NCBI RefSeq assembly: GCF_021147775.1
Contig: NZ_JAGTPK010000011.1
Coordinates: 1 to 64,000 of the forward strand
DNA from: Pseudomonas californiensis
Lineage (GTDB): Bacteria > Pseudomonadota > Gammaproteobacteria > Pseudomonadales > Pseudomonadaceae
Direction of reading: 5' to 3'
DNA: 64,000 bases
Under the pieces are notes generated by a model. That model had not been told where the DNA came from. It did no database searches and saw only the letters and a program-made list of their open reading frames with translations. A program made the position numbers and the translations under genes. This document shows, in pieces, positions 51,236 through 64,000 of the stretch (its first letter is position 1; each line of letters starts with the position of its first letter).

Positions 51236-52843
51236 ATGGCTATTTTGCCCACCCGCATCAACGCACGCTCCCCAGAGTTCGCCCTTAATCAGGCCGCGCT
51301 GCTGGAACAACTCAACAACCTGCGCAGCCTGCTTGGCAAGGTCGAACAAGGCGGCGGCCCCAAGGCACAGGAGCGGCATACGTCACGTGGCAAACTGCTG
51401 CCGCGTGAGCGGATCAACCGCCTGCTGGACCTTGGCTCGCCGTTTCTGGAAATCGGCCAATTGGCAGCGCATGAAGTCTACGGCGAGGACGTTCCGGCAG
51501 CGGGCGTGATCGCCGGCATCGGGCGCGTCGAAGGCGTTGAATGCATGATCATTGCCAATGACGCCACGGTAAAAGGCGGGTCCTACTATCCACTCACCGT
51601 CAAAAAACACCTGCGTGCGCAGGCCATCGCTCAACAGAATCGCCTGCCCTGCCTCTATCTGGTGGATTCAGGCGGCGCCAACCTGCCACGCCAGGACGAA
51701 GTGTTCCCTGATCGCGAGCACTTCGGCCGGATCTTCTTCAATCAGGCCAACATGAGTGCGCAGGGCATCCCGCAGATCGCGGTGGTCATGGGCTCCTGCA
51801 CGGCGGGCGGCGCCTACGTGCCCGCCATGGCTGATGAGGCAATCATGGTGCGCCAGCAGGCGACGATCTTTCTCGCAGGCCCGCCGCTGGTGAAAGCCGC
51901 GACCGGCGAAGTCGTCAGTGCCGAAGACCTTGGGGGTGCTGACGTACATTGCCGGACTTCCGGAGTCGCCGATCACTACGCTGAAAATGACGAGCATGCG
52001 CTGGCCATCGCCCGTCGCTGCGTCGCCAATCTCAATTGGCGCAAACACGGGCAACTGAACATTACTGTTCCCGTCGAACCGCTGTACGCCAGCGAAGAGT
52101 TGTACGGGATCATTCCTGCAGATACCAAGCAGCCGTTCGATGTGCGCGAAGTCATCGCTCGCCTGGCGGACGGTTCGGTCTTCGATGAATTCAAAGCGTT
52201 GTTTGGTGCAACCCTGGTGTGCGGGTTTGCTCATCTGCATGGCTACCCGATCGCCATCCTGGCCAACAACGGCATTCTGTTCGCAGAAGCCGCGCAGAAA
52301 GGCGCACATTTCATCGAGCTGGCCTGCCAGCGCGGCATCCCTCTGCTGTTTCTGCAAAACATCACCGGCTTCATGGTCGGTCAGAAGTACGAGGCAGGCG
52401 GCATCGCCAAGCACGGTGCCAAGCTGGTCACCGCGGTGGCCTGCGCGAAGGTGCCCAAGTTCACGGTCATCATCGGGGGCAGTTTCGGTGCCGGTAACTA
52501 CGGGATGTGCGGACGCGCCTACGACCCGCGCTTTCTCTGGATGTGGCCCAACGCCCGGATTGGCGTGATGGGCGGCGAGCAAGCCGCAGGCGTGCTGATC
52601 CAGGTCAAATGCGAGCAGGCCGAACGCAGCGGACAGGCGTTCAGCCCCGAGCAACAGGCCGGGCTCAAACAGCCGATCCTGGATCAGTATGAGCGCCAAG
52701 GGCATCCGTACTACTCCAGCGCCCGCCTGTGGGACGACGGAGTCATTGACCCGGCACAGACCCGCGACCTCCTCGCACTGGCCATTTCCGCCTCGCTGAA
52801 CGCGCCCATCGAACCCACCACGTTCGGCCTGTTCCGAATGTAA
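51236..52843 (+). CDS. liuB: Methylcrotonyl-CoA carboxylase, carboxyltransferase subunit
   Basis: The product has 535 residues in the carboxyltransferase (crotonase-like, two-domain) family. [35 protein letters not shown] and [17 protein letters not shown] form the N-domain; [20 protein letters not shown] and [20 protein letters not shown] the C-domain. With LiuD it carboxylates 3-methylcrotonyl-CoA. It sits between liuA and liuC, 14 bases to liuC. Confidence 0.95.
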   Translation: MAILPTRINARSPEFALNQAALLEQLNNLRSLLGKVEQGGGPKAQERHTSRGKLLPRERINRLLDLGSPFLEIGQLAAHEVYGEDVPAAGVIAGIGRVEGVECMIIANDATVKGGSYYPLTVKKHLRAQAIAQQNRLPCLYLVDSGGANLPRQDEVFPDREHFGRIFFNQANMSAQGIPQIAVVMGSCTAGGAYVPAMADEAIMVRQQATIFLAGPPLVKAATGEVVSAEDLGGADVHCRTSGVADHYAENDEHALAIARRCVANLNWRKHGQLNITVPVEPLYASEELYGIIPADTKQPFDVREVIARLADGSVFDEFKALFGATLVCGFAHLHGYPIAILANNGILFAEAAQKGAHFIELACQRGIPLLFLQNITGFMVGQKYEAGGIAKHGAKLVTAVACAKVPKFTVIIGGSFGAGNYGMCGRAYDPRFLWMWPNARIGVMGGEQAAGVLIQVKCEQAERSGQAFSPEQQAGLKQPILDQYERQGHPYYSSARLWDDGVIDPAQTRDLLALAISASLNAPIEPTTFGLFRM

Positions 52844-52857
52844 GCCGGGATGACACC

Positions 52858-53712
52858 ATGACCTCATTTGCAACCATCGAACTGATTGACGATTCCCATG
52901 GCTTCGCCACGCTGTGGCTGAACCGGCCGGAAAAGAACAATGCTTTCAATGCCCAGATGATTCGCGAGCTGATCCTGGCCCTCGACGACGTGCAGAGCAA
53001 TGCCGCACTGCGCTTTCTGCTGATACGCGGACGCGGCAGGCATTTCAGCGCAGGCGCCGACCTGGCCTGGATGCAACAGGCGGCGGACCTCGACTACAAC
53101 ACCAATCTGGACGATGCGCGCGAGCTGGCGGAGCTGATGTACAACCTCGCCAAATTGAAGATTCCGACACTTGCCGTGGTACAAGGCGCGGCATTTGGCG
53201 GCGCGCTGGGCCTGATCAGTTGCTGCGACATGGCGATTGCTGCGGATGACGCGCAGTTTTGCCTCTCAGAAGTCCGCATCGGCCTGGCGCCAGCGGTCAT
53301 CAGCCCGTTCGTGGTGCAGGCGATTGGCGAACGCGCAGCCCGCCGCTACGCGTTGACGGCCGAACGATTCAGCGGCCAACGAGCGCGGGAGATTGGCCTG
53401 ATCGCCGAATGCTATCCGCTGGCGGACCTGGAGTCGCAGGCGCTGCGCTGGGTCGATAACCTTCTGCTCAACAGCCCGCAGGCCATGCGCGCCAGCAAAG
53501 ATCTGCTACGTGAAGTCGGTAGCGGTGCGCTGACGCCAGCGCTGCGTCGTTATTGCGAAAGTGCAATTGCACGAATCCGCACCAGTGCCGAGGGCCAGGA
53601 AGGTTTGCGCTCGTTTCTTGAGAAACGCCCCCCTGGCTGGCAGACCGCAGCACAAGGCCACGACGCCGAGCCCCCTGCCCCGGCGACCCCGAGCAAGGAC
53701 TCTCACTCATGA
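52858..53712 (+). CDS. liuC: Methylglutaconyl-CoA hydratase
   Basis: The product has 284 residues in the crotonase fold. LNRPEKNNAFNAQMI and GRHFSAGADLAWMQ hold the CoA and oxyanion contacts; QGAAFGGALGLISCCDMAIA the second oxyanion loop; FCLSEVRIGLAPAVISPFV the catalytic Glu. It hydrates 3-methylglutaconyl-CoA to HMG-CoA. The stop overlaps the liuD start by 4 bases. Confidence 0.9.
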   Translation: MTSFATIELIDDSHGFATLWLNRPEKNNAFNAQMIRELILALDDVQSNAALRFLLIRGRGRHFSAGADLAWMQQAADLDYNTNLDDARELAELMYNLAKLKIPTLAVVQGAAFGGALGLISCCDMAIAADDAQFCLSEVRIGLAPAVISPFVVQAIGERAARRYALTAERFSGQRAREIGLIAECYPLADLESQALRWVDNLLLNSPQAMRASKDLLREVGSGALTPALRRYCESAIARIRTSAEGQEGLRSFLEKRPPGWQTAAQGHDAEPPAPATPSKDSHS

Positions 53713-55667
53713 GCACACCACCACTTGACACGCTACTGATCGCCAACCGGGGCGAAATTGCCTGTCGCATCATGCGCACTGCCAAACGAATGGGGTTGAC
53801 CACCGTCGCAGTCCACAGCGCAACTGACCGGGACGCACGACACAGCCGAGAAGCCGATATTCAAGTGGACCTGGGCGGCAGCAAGGCTGCAGACAGTTAC
53901 CTGCAGATCGACAAGCTGATCGACGCGGCCAAGGCCAGCGGTGCGCAAGCGATTCACCCTGGCTACGGCTTTCTTTCGGAGAATGCCGGCTTTGCGCGCG
54001 CCATCGAAAATGCCGGGCTGATATTCCTCGGGCCGCCTGCTTCGGCCATCGACGCCATGGGCAGCAAATCTGCCGCAAAGTCGCTGATGGAGCAGGCCGG
54101 TGTGCCGCTGGTGCCCGGCTACCATGGCGATGCTCAGGACCTTGCCACCTTTCGCAGCGCCGCTGATCGCATTGGCTACCCGGTACTACTCAAGGCGACA
54201 GCGGGCGGCGGTGGCAAAGGCATGAAAGTGGTGGAGCACGAAAGCGAACTGGCCGAGGCGCTGGCGTCCGCTCAGCGTGAGGCGCTTTCTTCGTTCGGTG
54301 ACGAACGGATGCTGGTGGAAAAATACGTGTTGCAGCCTCGACACGTAGAAATCCAGGTATTTGCCGATCAGCACGGCCATTGCCTGTATCTCAACGAGCG
54401 AGACTGCTCCATTCAGCGCCGCCACCAGAAAGTGGTCGAAGAAGCGCCAGCGCCTGGTCTTTCTGCCGAACTGCGCCGCGCCATGGGTGAGGCAGCCGTC
54501 AAGGCAGCTCAGGCCATCGGTTATGTCGGCGCGGGTACGGTCGAGTTCTTGCTGGATGCTCGTGGCGAGTTCTTTTTCATGGAGATGAACACCCGCCTGC
54601 AAGTGGAACACCCGGTGACCGAGTACATCACCGGGCTGGACCTGGTCGAGTGGCAGATTCGCGTCGCCCGAGGCGAAACATTGCCCATCACTCAAGCACA
54701 GGTTCCGCTTATTGGACACGCCATTGAGGTGCGTCTTTATGCAGAAGACCCGGCCAATGACTTTCTACCCGCAACCGGCACACTTGGTTTCTATCGCGAA
54801 CCTGCTGCCGGGCTGGGCCGCCGTGTCGACAGCGGTGTAGCCGAGGGAGACCAGGTATCGCCATTTTACGACCCGATGCTGGGCAAGCTGATTGCCTGGG
54901 GCGAAGACCGGGAAGAAGCGCGTTTGCGCCTGCTGGCCATGCTCGACACCTGTACCGTGGGCGGGGTCAGGACCAACCTGGCATTTCTGCGCCGGATCAT
55001 CGCTCATCCGGCCTTCGCTGCTGCCGAGCTGGACACCGGCTTTATCCCGCGCCACCAAGCGCAATTACTGCCAGAACCTGCTGGCTTGAGCGACATGTTC
55101 TGGCAAGCGGCTGCCGCAGCGTTCAGCCAGAGCGAGCCGCCTCGGACGTGCCCGGCTGATCGCCACTCACCATGGGCGGTGAAGAGCGGGCTCCGCTCTG
55201 GTCTGCCCAGCGAAATCGATATGCACCTGGAATGCAACGGCGTGCGTAGCATGGTGCGGCTGCGGAATGCAGCCGCACCCTCGTGGAGGCTGACGGGAGA
55301 GTATCTGTGCGGCGACCAGGACGGCGTTCGACGCCAGCATCTGGCAGTTCGCCATGGCGCCACGCTTTACCTCAAATGGGAAGGCGATGTGCACGCAATC
55401 ACCCGCTTCGACCCCATCGCAGAAGCGGATAGCAGCGATGGGCAACAGGGCGGCATGACCGCGCCCATGAACGGCAGCATCGTTAGGACACTGGTCGAGG
55501 TGGGTCAGGCAGTCGAGGCAGGAACGACGCTGGTGATACTGGAGGCCATGAAAATGGAGCACAGTGTTCGTGCGGCAACCTCAGGCGTCGTCACGGCGCT
55601 GTATTGCCGTGAAGGCGACATGGTCAACGAAGGCGCCGTGCTCGTAGAGCTGAAGGATCCCGACTGA
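53709..55667 (+). CDS. liuD: Methylcrotonyl-CoA carboxylase, biotin-containing subunit
   Basis: The product has 652 residues. The biotin carboxylase domain (about 1-450) has KATAGGGGKGMKVV (ATP loop), VEKYVLQPRHVEIQV, the ERDCSIQRRHQKVVEEAP stretch and NTRLQVEHPVTEY. A biotin carrier domain at the C-terminus has EAMKMEH with Lys615 as the biotinylation site. It is the last gene of liuABCD, followed by a terminator. Confidence 0.95.
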   Translation: MSTPPLDTLLIANRGEIACRIMRTAKRMGLTTVAVHSATDRDARHSREADIQVDLGGSKAADSYLQIDKLIDAAKASGAQAIHPGYGFLSENAGFARAIENAGLIFLGPPASAIDAMGSKSAAKSLMEQAGVPLVPGYHGDAQDLATFRSAADRIGYPVLLKATAGGGGKGMKVVEHESELAEALASAQREALSSFGDERMLVEKYVLQPRHVEIQVFADQHGHCLYLNERDCSIQRRHQKVVEEAPAPGLSAELRRAMGEAAVKAAQAIGYVGAGTVEFLLDARGEFFFMEMNTRLQVEHPVTEYITGLDLVEWQIRVARGETLPITQAQVPLIGHAIEVRLYAEDPANDFLPATGTLGFYREPAAGLGRRVDSGVAEGDQVSPFYDPMLGKLIAWGEDREEARLRLLAMLDTCTVGGVRTNLAFLRRIIAHPAFAAAELDTGFIPRHQAQLLPEPAGLSDMFWQAAAAAFSQSEPPRTCPADRHSPWAVKSGLRSGLPSEIDMHLECNGVRSMVRLRNAAAPSWRLTGEYLCGDQDGVRRQHLAVRHGATLYLKWEGDVHAITRFDPIAEADSSDGQQGGMTAPMNGSIVRTLVEVGQAVEAGTTLVILEAMKMEHSVRAATSGVVTALYCREGDMVNEGAVLVELKDPD

Positions 55668-55706
55668 TCCAGTAAAGCCCACTACACACACAAAAATCAT
55701 ATACAA

Positions 55707-55732
55707 AAACGCCCTGAAGGGTCAGGGCGTTT
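55707..55732. terminator. Terminator between liuD and nfuA
   Basis: AAACGCCCTGA / TCAGGGCGTTT form an 11-bp stem with a 4-base loop and flanking A/T runs. It serves convergent liuD and nfuA. Confidence 0.85.
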
Positions 55733-55770
55733 ATCGTTACAGCAATACAGCACACACCACAGACAAACGC

Positions 55771-56364
55771 TTAGTAGTAAGCGTTTTCTTTCTGCGTGTG
55801 GTCGGTGACATCACGTACACCCGACAACTCTGGAATGCGCTCAAGCAAAGTGCGCTCGATGCCTTCCTTCAAGGTTACATCGGCCTGGCCGCAGCCCTGG
55901 CATCCACCGCCGAACTGCAGCACAGCGATGTTTCTGGTTTCTTCCTCTACAACGTCGATCAGGGTCACTTGACCACCGTGGCTGGCGAGCCCCGGGTTGA
56001 TCTCGGTTTGCAGGTAATAGTTGATGCGCTCGTTGATCGGGCTATCAGCATTGACCATCGGAACTTTGGCATTTGGCGCCTTGATGGTCAGTTGGCCACC
56101 CATGCGATCAGTCGCATAGTCGACAACGGCATCGCCCAGAAACGCTTCGCTGAAACCGTCGATCCAGGCAGTGAAGCTTTTCAGGCCGATGGCCTTGTCT
56201 TCTGGCTTTTCTTCGCCCGGTTTGCAATAGGCGATACAGGTTTCAGCATACTGAGTGCCGGGTTGGGTAATAAACACGCGGATGCCGATGCCTGGGGTAT
56301 TCTGCTTTTCCAGCAGATCGGCCAGATAATCGTGGGCGGCATCGGTAATAGTGATAGCGGTCAT
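55771..56364 (-). CDS. nfuA: Fe-S cluster carrier protein NfuA
   Basis: The product has 197 residues. The N-terminal A-type-like domain (about 1-100) starts [20 protein letters not shown]; the C-terminal NifU-like domain has [14 protein letters not shown], the CxxC that binds a [4Fe-4S] cluster at the dimer interface. It delivers clusters to targets under iron or oxidative stress. ATG 56364 fits the conserved N-terminus; the longer frame to 56418 is unsupported. Confidence 0.95.
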   Translation of the reverse strand: MTAITITDAAHDYLADLLEKQNTPGIGIRVFITQPGTQYAETCIAYCKPGEEKPEDKAIGLKSFTAWIDGFSEAFLGDAVVDYATDRMGGQLTIKAPNAKVPMVNADSPINERINYYLQTEINPGLASHGGQVTLIDVVEEETRNIAVLQFGGGCQGCGQADVTLKEGIERTLLERIPELSGVRDVTDHTQKENAYY

Positions 56365-56434
56365 GAAAATTCCTCGCAGACGTGCGTGCAGTTTACGCCA
56401 ATCCCGTGCATCACACAAAGTCCCAGTAATTTTG

Positions 56435-57457
56435 TCAGGTTAATGCGTCCACCCTGCCACGCACCCGACGGCTGTCCAGCCAGTCCTTCATCCGGCGATA
56501 CAGCCCCTTCTCGATCCACTCGTAACTCAACCAGGCGCCCATGGCAATAATCGGCACGCAGAAAGCGAAGACCACGTAGGGACTCAGTCCGAAGCGCTGC
56601 GCCATCAACAACCCGCCGTAAAGCACCAGCACATGCAGCAGGTAGACCGAATAGGAGCAGTCGCCGAGCACTTTGAGCAGGCGATTGCCTCGAAAATACG
56701 GTTCAAGCGAGATACAACACAACACGATCAAAGCGCTGGGCAGGCCCCAGTTGAGCAAGCGCTGGTCGTTGGTGAGGTGGTTGATCGCATACAAACCGAT
56801 GCCAATACCCACCAACGGCAACCACAGCGCCTCCTTGATCCAGCCGCGGCGATAGAGCATGCCAATGCCGATACCCAGCAGGAATTCGTAAATGATGTCA
56901 TTGCCGTAGAAGCGGCTGATCAACCCGGCGCGGGCCAACACTTCACTGACGGCAAACAGCGCAGCGGCGATTATCAATGGCCTGTAACGTTGCTCGAACA
57001 GGAAAACCATCGAGAACAGCAGGTAGAAGAACATCTCGTAGTTGAGCGTCCAGCCCACATTGAGTGTGGGGTACAAGCCGTAACCACCAGGGTTTTCCGA
57101 CGGTATGAAAACCAGTGACAACAGGAAGTTCTGCCAGCCGATCACCTGATGCGGCAGCATCGGTGCCGCGGCCAGCAACAGCAGCGCCATGGCGGCGGTG
57201 TACAGCCAGTACGCCGGCACGATACGGATCAGCCTGTGCAAAATGAAACGCCCTGCGGGCATGTCGCTCTTTTGCGTTGAGAGAAAGATCACCAGCCCAC
57301 TGATGACAAAGAATATGTCGACGCCGACAGCGCCTTTGGAGACAAAAAACTGGCCGAGCGGGCTGCTGGCCTTGAAATCAAAAAAGATCTGCATGAAGTG
57401 ATGACACACAACGACCCACGCTGCGAATGCCCGTAAAGCCTGTACCGAAATCAACAT
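56435..57457 (-). CDS. Membrane acyltransferase 3 family (OafA-like)
   Basis: The product has 340 residues with about ten TM segments. [19 protein letters not shown] holds the catalytic His of acyltransferase 3 proteins; [12 protein letters not shown] and [13 protein letters not shown] are further family motifs. Members O-acetylate surface glycans such as O-antigen or exopolysaccharide. ATG 57457 lacks a strong ribosome-binding site (a CAGAGGTTTTTTAG run lies upstream). No glycan cluster is near. Confidence 0.85.
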   Translation of the reverse strand: MLISVQALRAFAAWVVVCHHFMQIFFDFKASSPLGQFFVSKGAVGVDIFFVISGLVIFLSTQKSDMPAGRFILHRLIRIVPAYWLYTAAMALLLLAAAPMLPHQVIGWQNFLLSLVFIPSENPGGYGLYPTLNVGWTLNYEMFFYLLFSMVFLFEQRYRPLIIAAALFAVSEVLARAGLISRFYGNDIIYEFLLGIGIGMLYRRGWIKEALWLPLVGIGIGLYAINHLTNDQRLLNWGLPSALIVLCCISLEPYFRGNRLLKVLGDCSYSVYLLHVLVLYGGLLMAQRFGLSPYVVFAFCVPIIAMGAWLSYEWIEKGLYRRMKDWLDSRRVRGRVDALT

Positions 57458-57589
57458 CTAAAAAACCTCTGTTTCCTGTCTTTTCAAACCGGAATCCACA
57501 CTGACGTTCAGCCATGGGTTCCATGGCGTGCACCGTCTCGGACCGCTTTTTTTGAAAAAAGATCGCAGAAAAAGAGATCTGTTCAGGAA

Positions 57590-57930
57590 ACCAATAATGG
57601 CTGCAGGCCATGTACGTCGTGGCTTGCAGCCGCATCGCACCGGCCTGGAGGTTCTCGAAGCGGTTCACGTCGAACGCGGCTGCTTCCTGCGGATCGGTTT
57701 CCTGAAGGTAACGATTGAGGTCGTGGAACCAGGTCCAGAACAATGGATGCGTACGCCGGATGCCCCACCGTTGGATGACCTGCTCGAAGCTTGCCATATC
57801 TTTGCTTTGCTGCAGCGCATCGACAAAGGTTGATACTTCACTGGCGGGGTATTAAAGATGAAATTCGGGTAACTGTTGAGCACACCTGGCCAGATCGTGA
57901 AGGTGTCTAGCCCCGGAAGGCGTTGGTCAA
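57590..57930 (-). pseudogene. Remnant resembling fatty-acid cis/trans isomerase C-terminus
   Basis: Two frames carry a family-like segment broken by a frameshift near 57850: first LPGLDTFTIWPGVLNSYPNF, then VSTFVDALQQSKDMASFEQV and RWGIRRTHPLFWTWFHDLNR ending in FDVNRFENL. The GSYPN, RRT-x-P-x-FW and (Y/F)-N-R-x-EN pattern is the C-terminus of Cti, the periplasmic heme enzyme that turns cis to trans unsaturated fatty acids. Codon use in the second frame is strongly GC3-rich, so it was real coding sequence. There is no start, no heme-binding part and no signal peptide. Confidence 0.5.
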
Positions 57931-58145
57931 GCCTGAGCACTGCGACAGAAAGACAGCACAGCCAGGCATGCCTGCAAGCGGGAGGGCATTTCATCAAAGC
58001 TCTACGGAAAAAATGGCACGATTCTAAAAGCGCAAGCACACCCTCAACATGAGCGATTTTCATGCAAAAGCGTCAACAACACTAAAACCTTTCCGGTTTG
58101 GTATTATTCCGTTCTTTATGCATCGACCTTCCCAAGGTAGCCCCC

Positions 58146-61865
<3,720 letters not shown>

Positions 61866-61874
61866 ATCAGATGT

Positions 61875-61904
61875 CCCGGGGCCGACGCAGTATCTGGCTC
61901 CGGG
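61875..61904. terminator. Possible terminator hairpin after metH
   Basis: CCCGGGGCC / GGCTCCGGG, one mismatch, with a 12-base loop, lies just after the metH stop and before the convergent binding-protein gene. There is no T-run, so support is moderate. Confidence 0.4.
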
Positions 61905-61952
61905 TATGTCGGCCAATCATCTGCAAACCCGATTATTCTTCTGCGATGGTTC

Positions 61953-63068
61953 CTATCGCTCGCCTCCGGATTTCTTGCCCTCGGGCTGGGCAAGCGGCAG
62001 CATATTTTTCAGCGAGAACGGCGAGTCTTCGCCGACACCACTGACGTTAAACGCTTGCCTGTCAAGGCGGTACCGCTCATCCCGAGTGGCTTCAAGAAAA
62101 CGTTGCGCATCCTTAAGTTCCACCACATGCAGAACATCAATCGTCCTGGCCCCCACCTGCTTTCGCGCCTGTGGATGCGCAGTGTCATAGCGGCTCAGCA
62201 AAATCATTGCCCAGCCACCCAACGTAAAGTGCCCCGTCGCAACCACACCCAGACTTCCGTTCAACTGGGCGCGCAGCGACAACGCGGTGCCGTTGATGGC
62301 GCTGAAAAAAATATCTTTGCCGGGCTCGCCACCGCGCTCACGCAGCGCATCCATTGCGCCGAAGGCCATCTGCTCGTTCGCGGACCAGACCAGCCTGATC
62401 CCGGGATAGCGCTTGAGCAACACTCGGGCCTGTTCCAGCGCGCGGTCACGGCGCCAGCCACCCAGTACAATCTGGCGCAGATGCACTTGCGGGTGTTCAG
62501 CGACCGCTCGCTGCATGCCGTGCTCACGCTGTAGCGAGACCGGCGTGGAATTGGTGCCCGAAAATGCCAACAACTCAACAACATCACCTTCGGGCACAGA
62601 CGGAGCCAAAGCGATCAGACGCTTGGCGGTAACGTAGCCGCCCTCCTCATCGTTGCCGACCAGACTGCCGATAAAATCAGGGTAACGGGCAGGCAGATCG
62701 CCGAGAATGCGAATTTGATCTGCTGTCAGCGTGTTATTGACCGCGAACAACTTGACGCCGCTGCCTTGTGACAGACGCAGGATTTCCGGCGCGACGTTCA
62801 GTTCGTTGGAAAACACCAGGTAGTCAGGACGCGCATACCCCTGCAATGTGTCACGGGCCATACTCAGCAATTTGCGTGTGTCTCGGTCCGAGTGCAGGAC
62901 TGTCAGCGACATACCGGTAGTGTTCGCGGCGGCCTGCATGACATGTACATAGCTCTGCCAGTAAACGTCGTTCTCCGTGCCGGGGCTGATAAACACCACA
63001 GACGCGGCCCACGATGAACTGGCCCACGAACAGGCAAGCGCAATCAACCAGCGGGCAGAGACCTTCAT
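61953..63068 (-). CDS. Periplasmic sugar-binding-type protein (orphan)
   Basis: The product has 371 residues. The signal peptide is MKVSARWLIALACSWASSSWA. The body is a type I periplasmic-binding fold (LacI/RbsB-like, peripla_BP_4): SPGTENDVYWQSYVHVMQ in the first lobe and GNDEEGGYVTAKRLIAL and VWSANEQMAFGAMDALRERG in the hinge regions. No permease or ATPase genes are near, so it may be an orphan binder that feeds a sensor, such as a LuxP-type protein. The C-terminus (GKKSGGER) is polar. Confidence 0.8.
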   Translation of the reverse strand: MKVSARWLIALACSWASSSWAASVVFISPGTENDVYWQSYVHVMQAAANTTGMSLTVLHSDRDTRKLLSMARDTLQGYARPDYLVFSNELNVAPEILRLSQGSGVKLFAVNNTLTADQIRILGDLPARYPDFIGSLVGNDEEGGYVTAKRLIALAPSVPEGDVVELLAFSGTNSTPVSLQREHGMQRAVAEHPQVHLRQIVLGGWRRDRALEQARVLLKRYPGIRLVWSANEQMAFGAMDALRERGGEPGKDIFFSAINGTALSLRAQLNGSLGVVATGHFTLGGWAMILLSRYDTAHPQARKQVGARTIDVLHVVELKDAQRFLEATRDERYRLDRQAFNVSGVGEDSPFSLKNMLPLAQPEGKKSGGER

Positions 63069-63170
63069 ATTGTTGAACCTTGGGGCGCCGGGGATAGATC
63101 AGCGTATTCCTGAGCTATCGGCTGCTACCCCCGGGTTCTGGAGTGCAAACTGGGCTTTCGGCAGATTTAT

Positions 63171-63284
63171 CTAGCGGCTACTGGCCCAGAAGATGGCAGC
63201 GCCCACCGCAAGAATCACGATAAAAAGAATGGCCCAGGTGTCAACGGAACCCCCTGGCTTGGTCGTTTTAGGGTGTTTGCTCAT
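63171..63284 (-). CDS. 37-residue single-pass membrane protein
   Basis: ATG 63284 follows GAGGCGATGCG. The sequence is a Lys/Thr-rich head (MSKHPKTTKPGGSVDTW), then a 19-residue hydrophobic helix (AILFIVILAVGAAIFWAS) and a short tail ending in Arg. Its small size, clean TM helix and ribosome-binding site support a real gene. It resembles uncharacterised small membrane proteins common in Pseudomonas. It lies between the orphan binding protein and cysI on the opposite strand. Confidence 0.6.
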   Translation of the reverse strand: MSKHPKTTKPGGSVDTWAILFIVILAVGAAIFWASSR

Positions 63285-63638
63285 CGCATCGCCTCTTGTC
63301 TGTCTTATGGGTGATTGCATATGAAAAGAGAGGTCATGCCTCTCATCAGGCTTTCATCAAGGCTCAGTAAAGCCGACACTTGCCCATACAGCAAGAAGGG
63401 GCATTGGCGGCGACTGATTTGCTTATCGCTTTTAGTGATTTGCATATATATAAACATCACTTTTATCGATATCTGCAAACTGATATCTTCGCCTCCGCTC
63501 CGTAGGGAGTGCGCGACCGTGCGCGCAGAATTGACCAAATGAAGCCGGGCCCAGTGGACGATCAGCAGCTGCTATCCAGCAAGCCATGCTGATAACGCCC
63601 GCCCCGGCTCCATGACGAAGCCTGAGAACAGGACCTAT
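63285..63638. other. Intergenic region upstream of cysI
   Basis: A 354-bp AT-rich gap with stretches such as CATATATATAAACATCACTT near 63442. It must hold the cysI promoter, where CysB would be expected to act, but I cannot call a CysB site or -35/-10 with confidence. Short frames across it look like noise. Confidence 0.5.
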
Positions 63639-64000
63639 ATGTACGTATACGACGATTACGATCAGAGGATCATCGAGGACCGCGTCAAGCAGTTCCGGGA
63701 TCAGACCCGACGCTACCTGGCGGGAGAACTGAGCGAAGAAGAGTTTCGACCGTTGCGCCTGCAAAACGGTCTTTATGTCCAGCGCTTTGCGCCAATGCTG
63801 CGCGTTGCCGTTCCGTACGGTCAGCTGACGTCGCGCCAGACGCGCATGCTGGCGAAGATCGCCCGTGATTTCGACAAGGGCTATGCCCACATCAGTACCC
63901 GCCAGAACGTACAGTTCAACTGGCCCGCGCTGGAAGATGTCCCGGACATTCTCGCCGAACTGGCAACAGTGCAAATGCACGCCATCCAGACCAGCGGCAA
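63639..64000 (+). CDS. cysI: Sulfite reductase hemoprotein (5' part, runs off right edge)
   Basis: The first 120 residues are present. MYVYDDYDQRIIEDRV leads to the conserved NGLYVQRFAPMLRVAVPYG and FDKGYAHISTRQNVQFNWP siroheme/substrate-contact region of nitrite and sulfite reductases. It reduces sulfite to sulfide for cysteine synthesis; the N-terminus fits the Pseudomonas assimilatory enzyme. ATG 63639 has AACAGGACC upstream. The C-terminal 4Fe-4S Cys motifs are beyond the window. Confidence 0.9.
   Translation, partial: MYVYDDYDQRIIEDRVKQFRDQTRRYLAGELSEEEFRPLRLQNGLYVQRFAPMLRVAVPYGQLTSRQTRMLAKIARDFDKGYAHISTRQNVQFNWPALEDVPDILAELATVQMHAIQTSG

Noticed and set aside
57930..58145. Possible SAM or cobalamin riboswitch upstream of metH
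   Set aside because: No conserved B12-box or SAM core could be seen in the AT-rich leader.
63305..63538. Short frames on both strands upstream of cysI
   Set aside because: No ribosome-binding site, low-complexity AT-rich sequence, and no recognisable protein features.

Overview
The window looks like chromosome from a member of the Pseudomonas syringae complex. The evidence is high-GC coding sequence with Pseudomonas-type gene families throughout: a MuxABC-OpmB efflux operon, a GlgE/TreS-maltokinase/GlgB glucan operon, a liu leucine-degradation locus, a probable Crc-family regulatory RNA, TamA/TamB, and a DUF3203-like small protein. I had no database access, so the species call and all product names rest on recognised motifs and remembered family architecture.

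Left edge (1-6650) is accessory DNA. The window opens inside the 3' end of an IS5-family transposase. That element sits inside a very large minus-strand gene, readable for about 1,581 codons, that encodes a NERD domain, a kinase-like domain without key residues, a second kinase-like domain and an SF1 (DNA2/UPF1-type) helicase. This is a defence-like architecture, apparently inactivated by the insertion. Next comes a graveyard of phage genes (DUF1353-like protein, small tail protein, tail-protein 3' fragment, tyrosine integrase 3' half) with a small intact lipoprotein gene among them. The integrase remnant stops 11 bases before the TTG start of an ABC-F ATPase gene.

Region 6.6-26 kb: ABC-F ATPase, exported lactonase-fold beta-propeller, an MFS transporter broken by a frameshift, a beta-helix autotransporter, the glgE-treS/mak-glgB operon behind an AlgU-like promoter, a 56-residue proline-rich protein, an MgtC-family membrane protein, a DUF3203-like gene with an in-frame stop, an SDR oxidoreductase, and a MHYT-GGDEF-EAL protein cut by an amber codon. 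Three single-lesion gene breaks within about 15 kb is notable.

Region 26-46.7 kb: muxABC-opmB efflux operon, thiol peroxidase, LysR regulator, tamA-tamB outer-membrane assembly pair, GNAT acetyltransferase, exonuclease III, and a phosphate-binding-protein/OmpA fusion preceded by a three-repeat PHO box, then an acyl-CoA dehydrogenase divergent from a LysR regulator.

Region 47.9-55.7 kb is the leucine/isovalerate catabolic locus: liuR, liuE, then liuABCD. Between liuE and liuA lies a 740-bp gap holding a sigma-54 promoter with GTAACA/TGTTAC half-sites upstream, followed by an A-rich, non-coding transcript with repeated AANAANAA-type motifs and a terminator hairpin. I read this as crcX, the Crc/Hfq-titrating RNA that relieves carbon catabolite repression. 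The liu genes themselves carry TTACGTAA-type palindromes expected for LiuR.

Region 55.7-64 kb: nfuA, a membrane acyltransferase, a decayed fragment resembling the C-terminus of fatty-acid cis/trans isomerase, metH (cobalamin-dependent methionine synthase), an orphan periplasmic sugar-binding-type protein, a 37-residue single-pass membrane protein, and the 5' part of cysI (sulfite reductase), which runs off the right edge.
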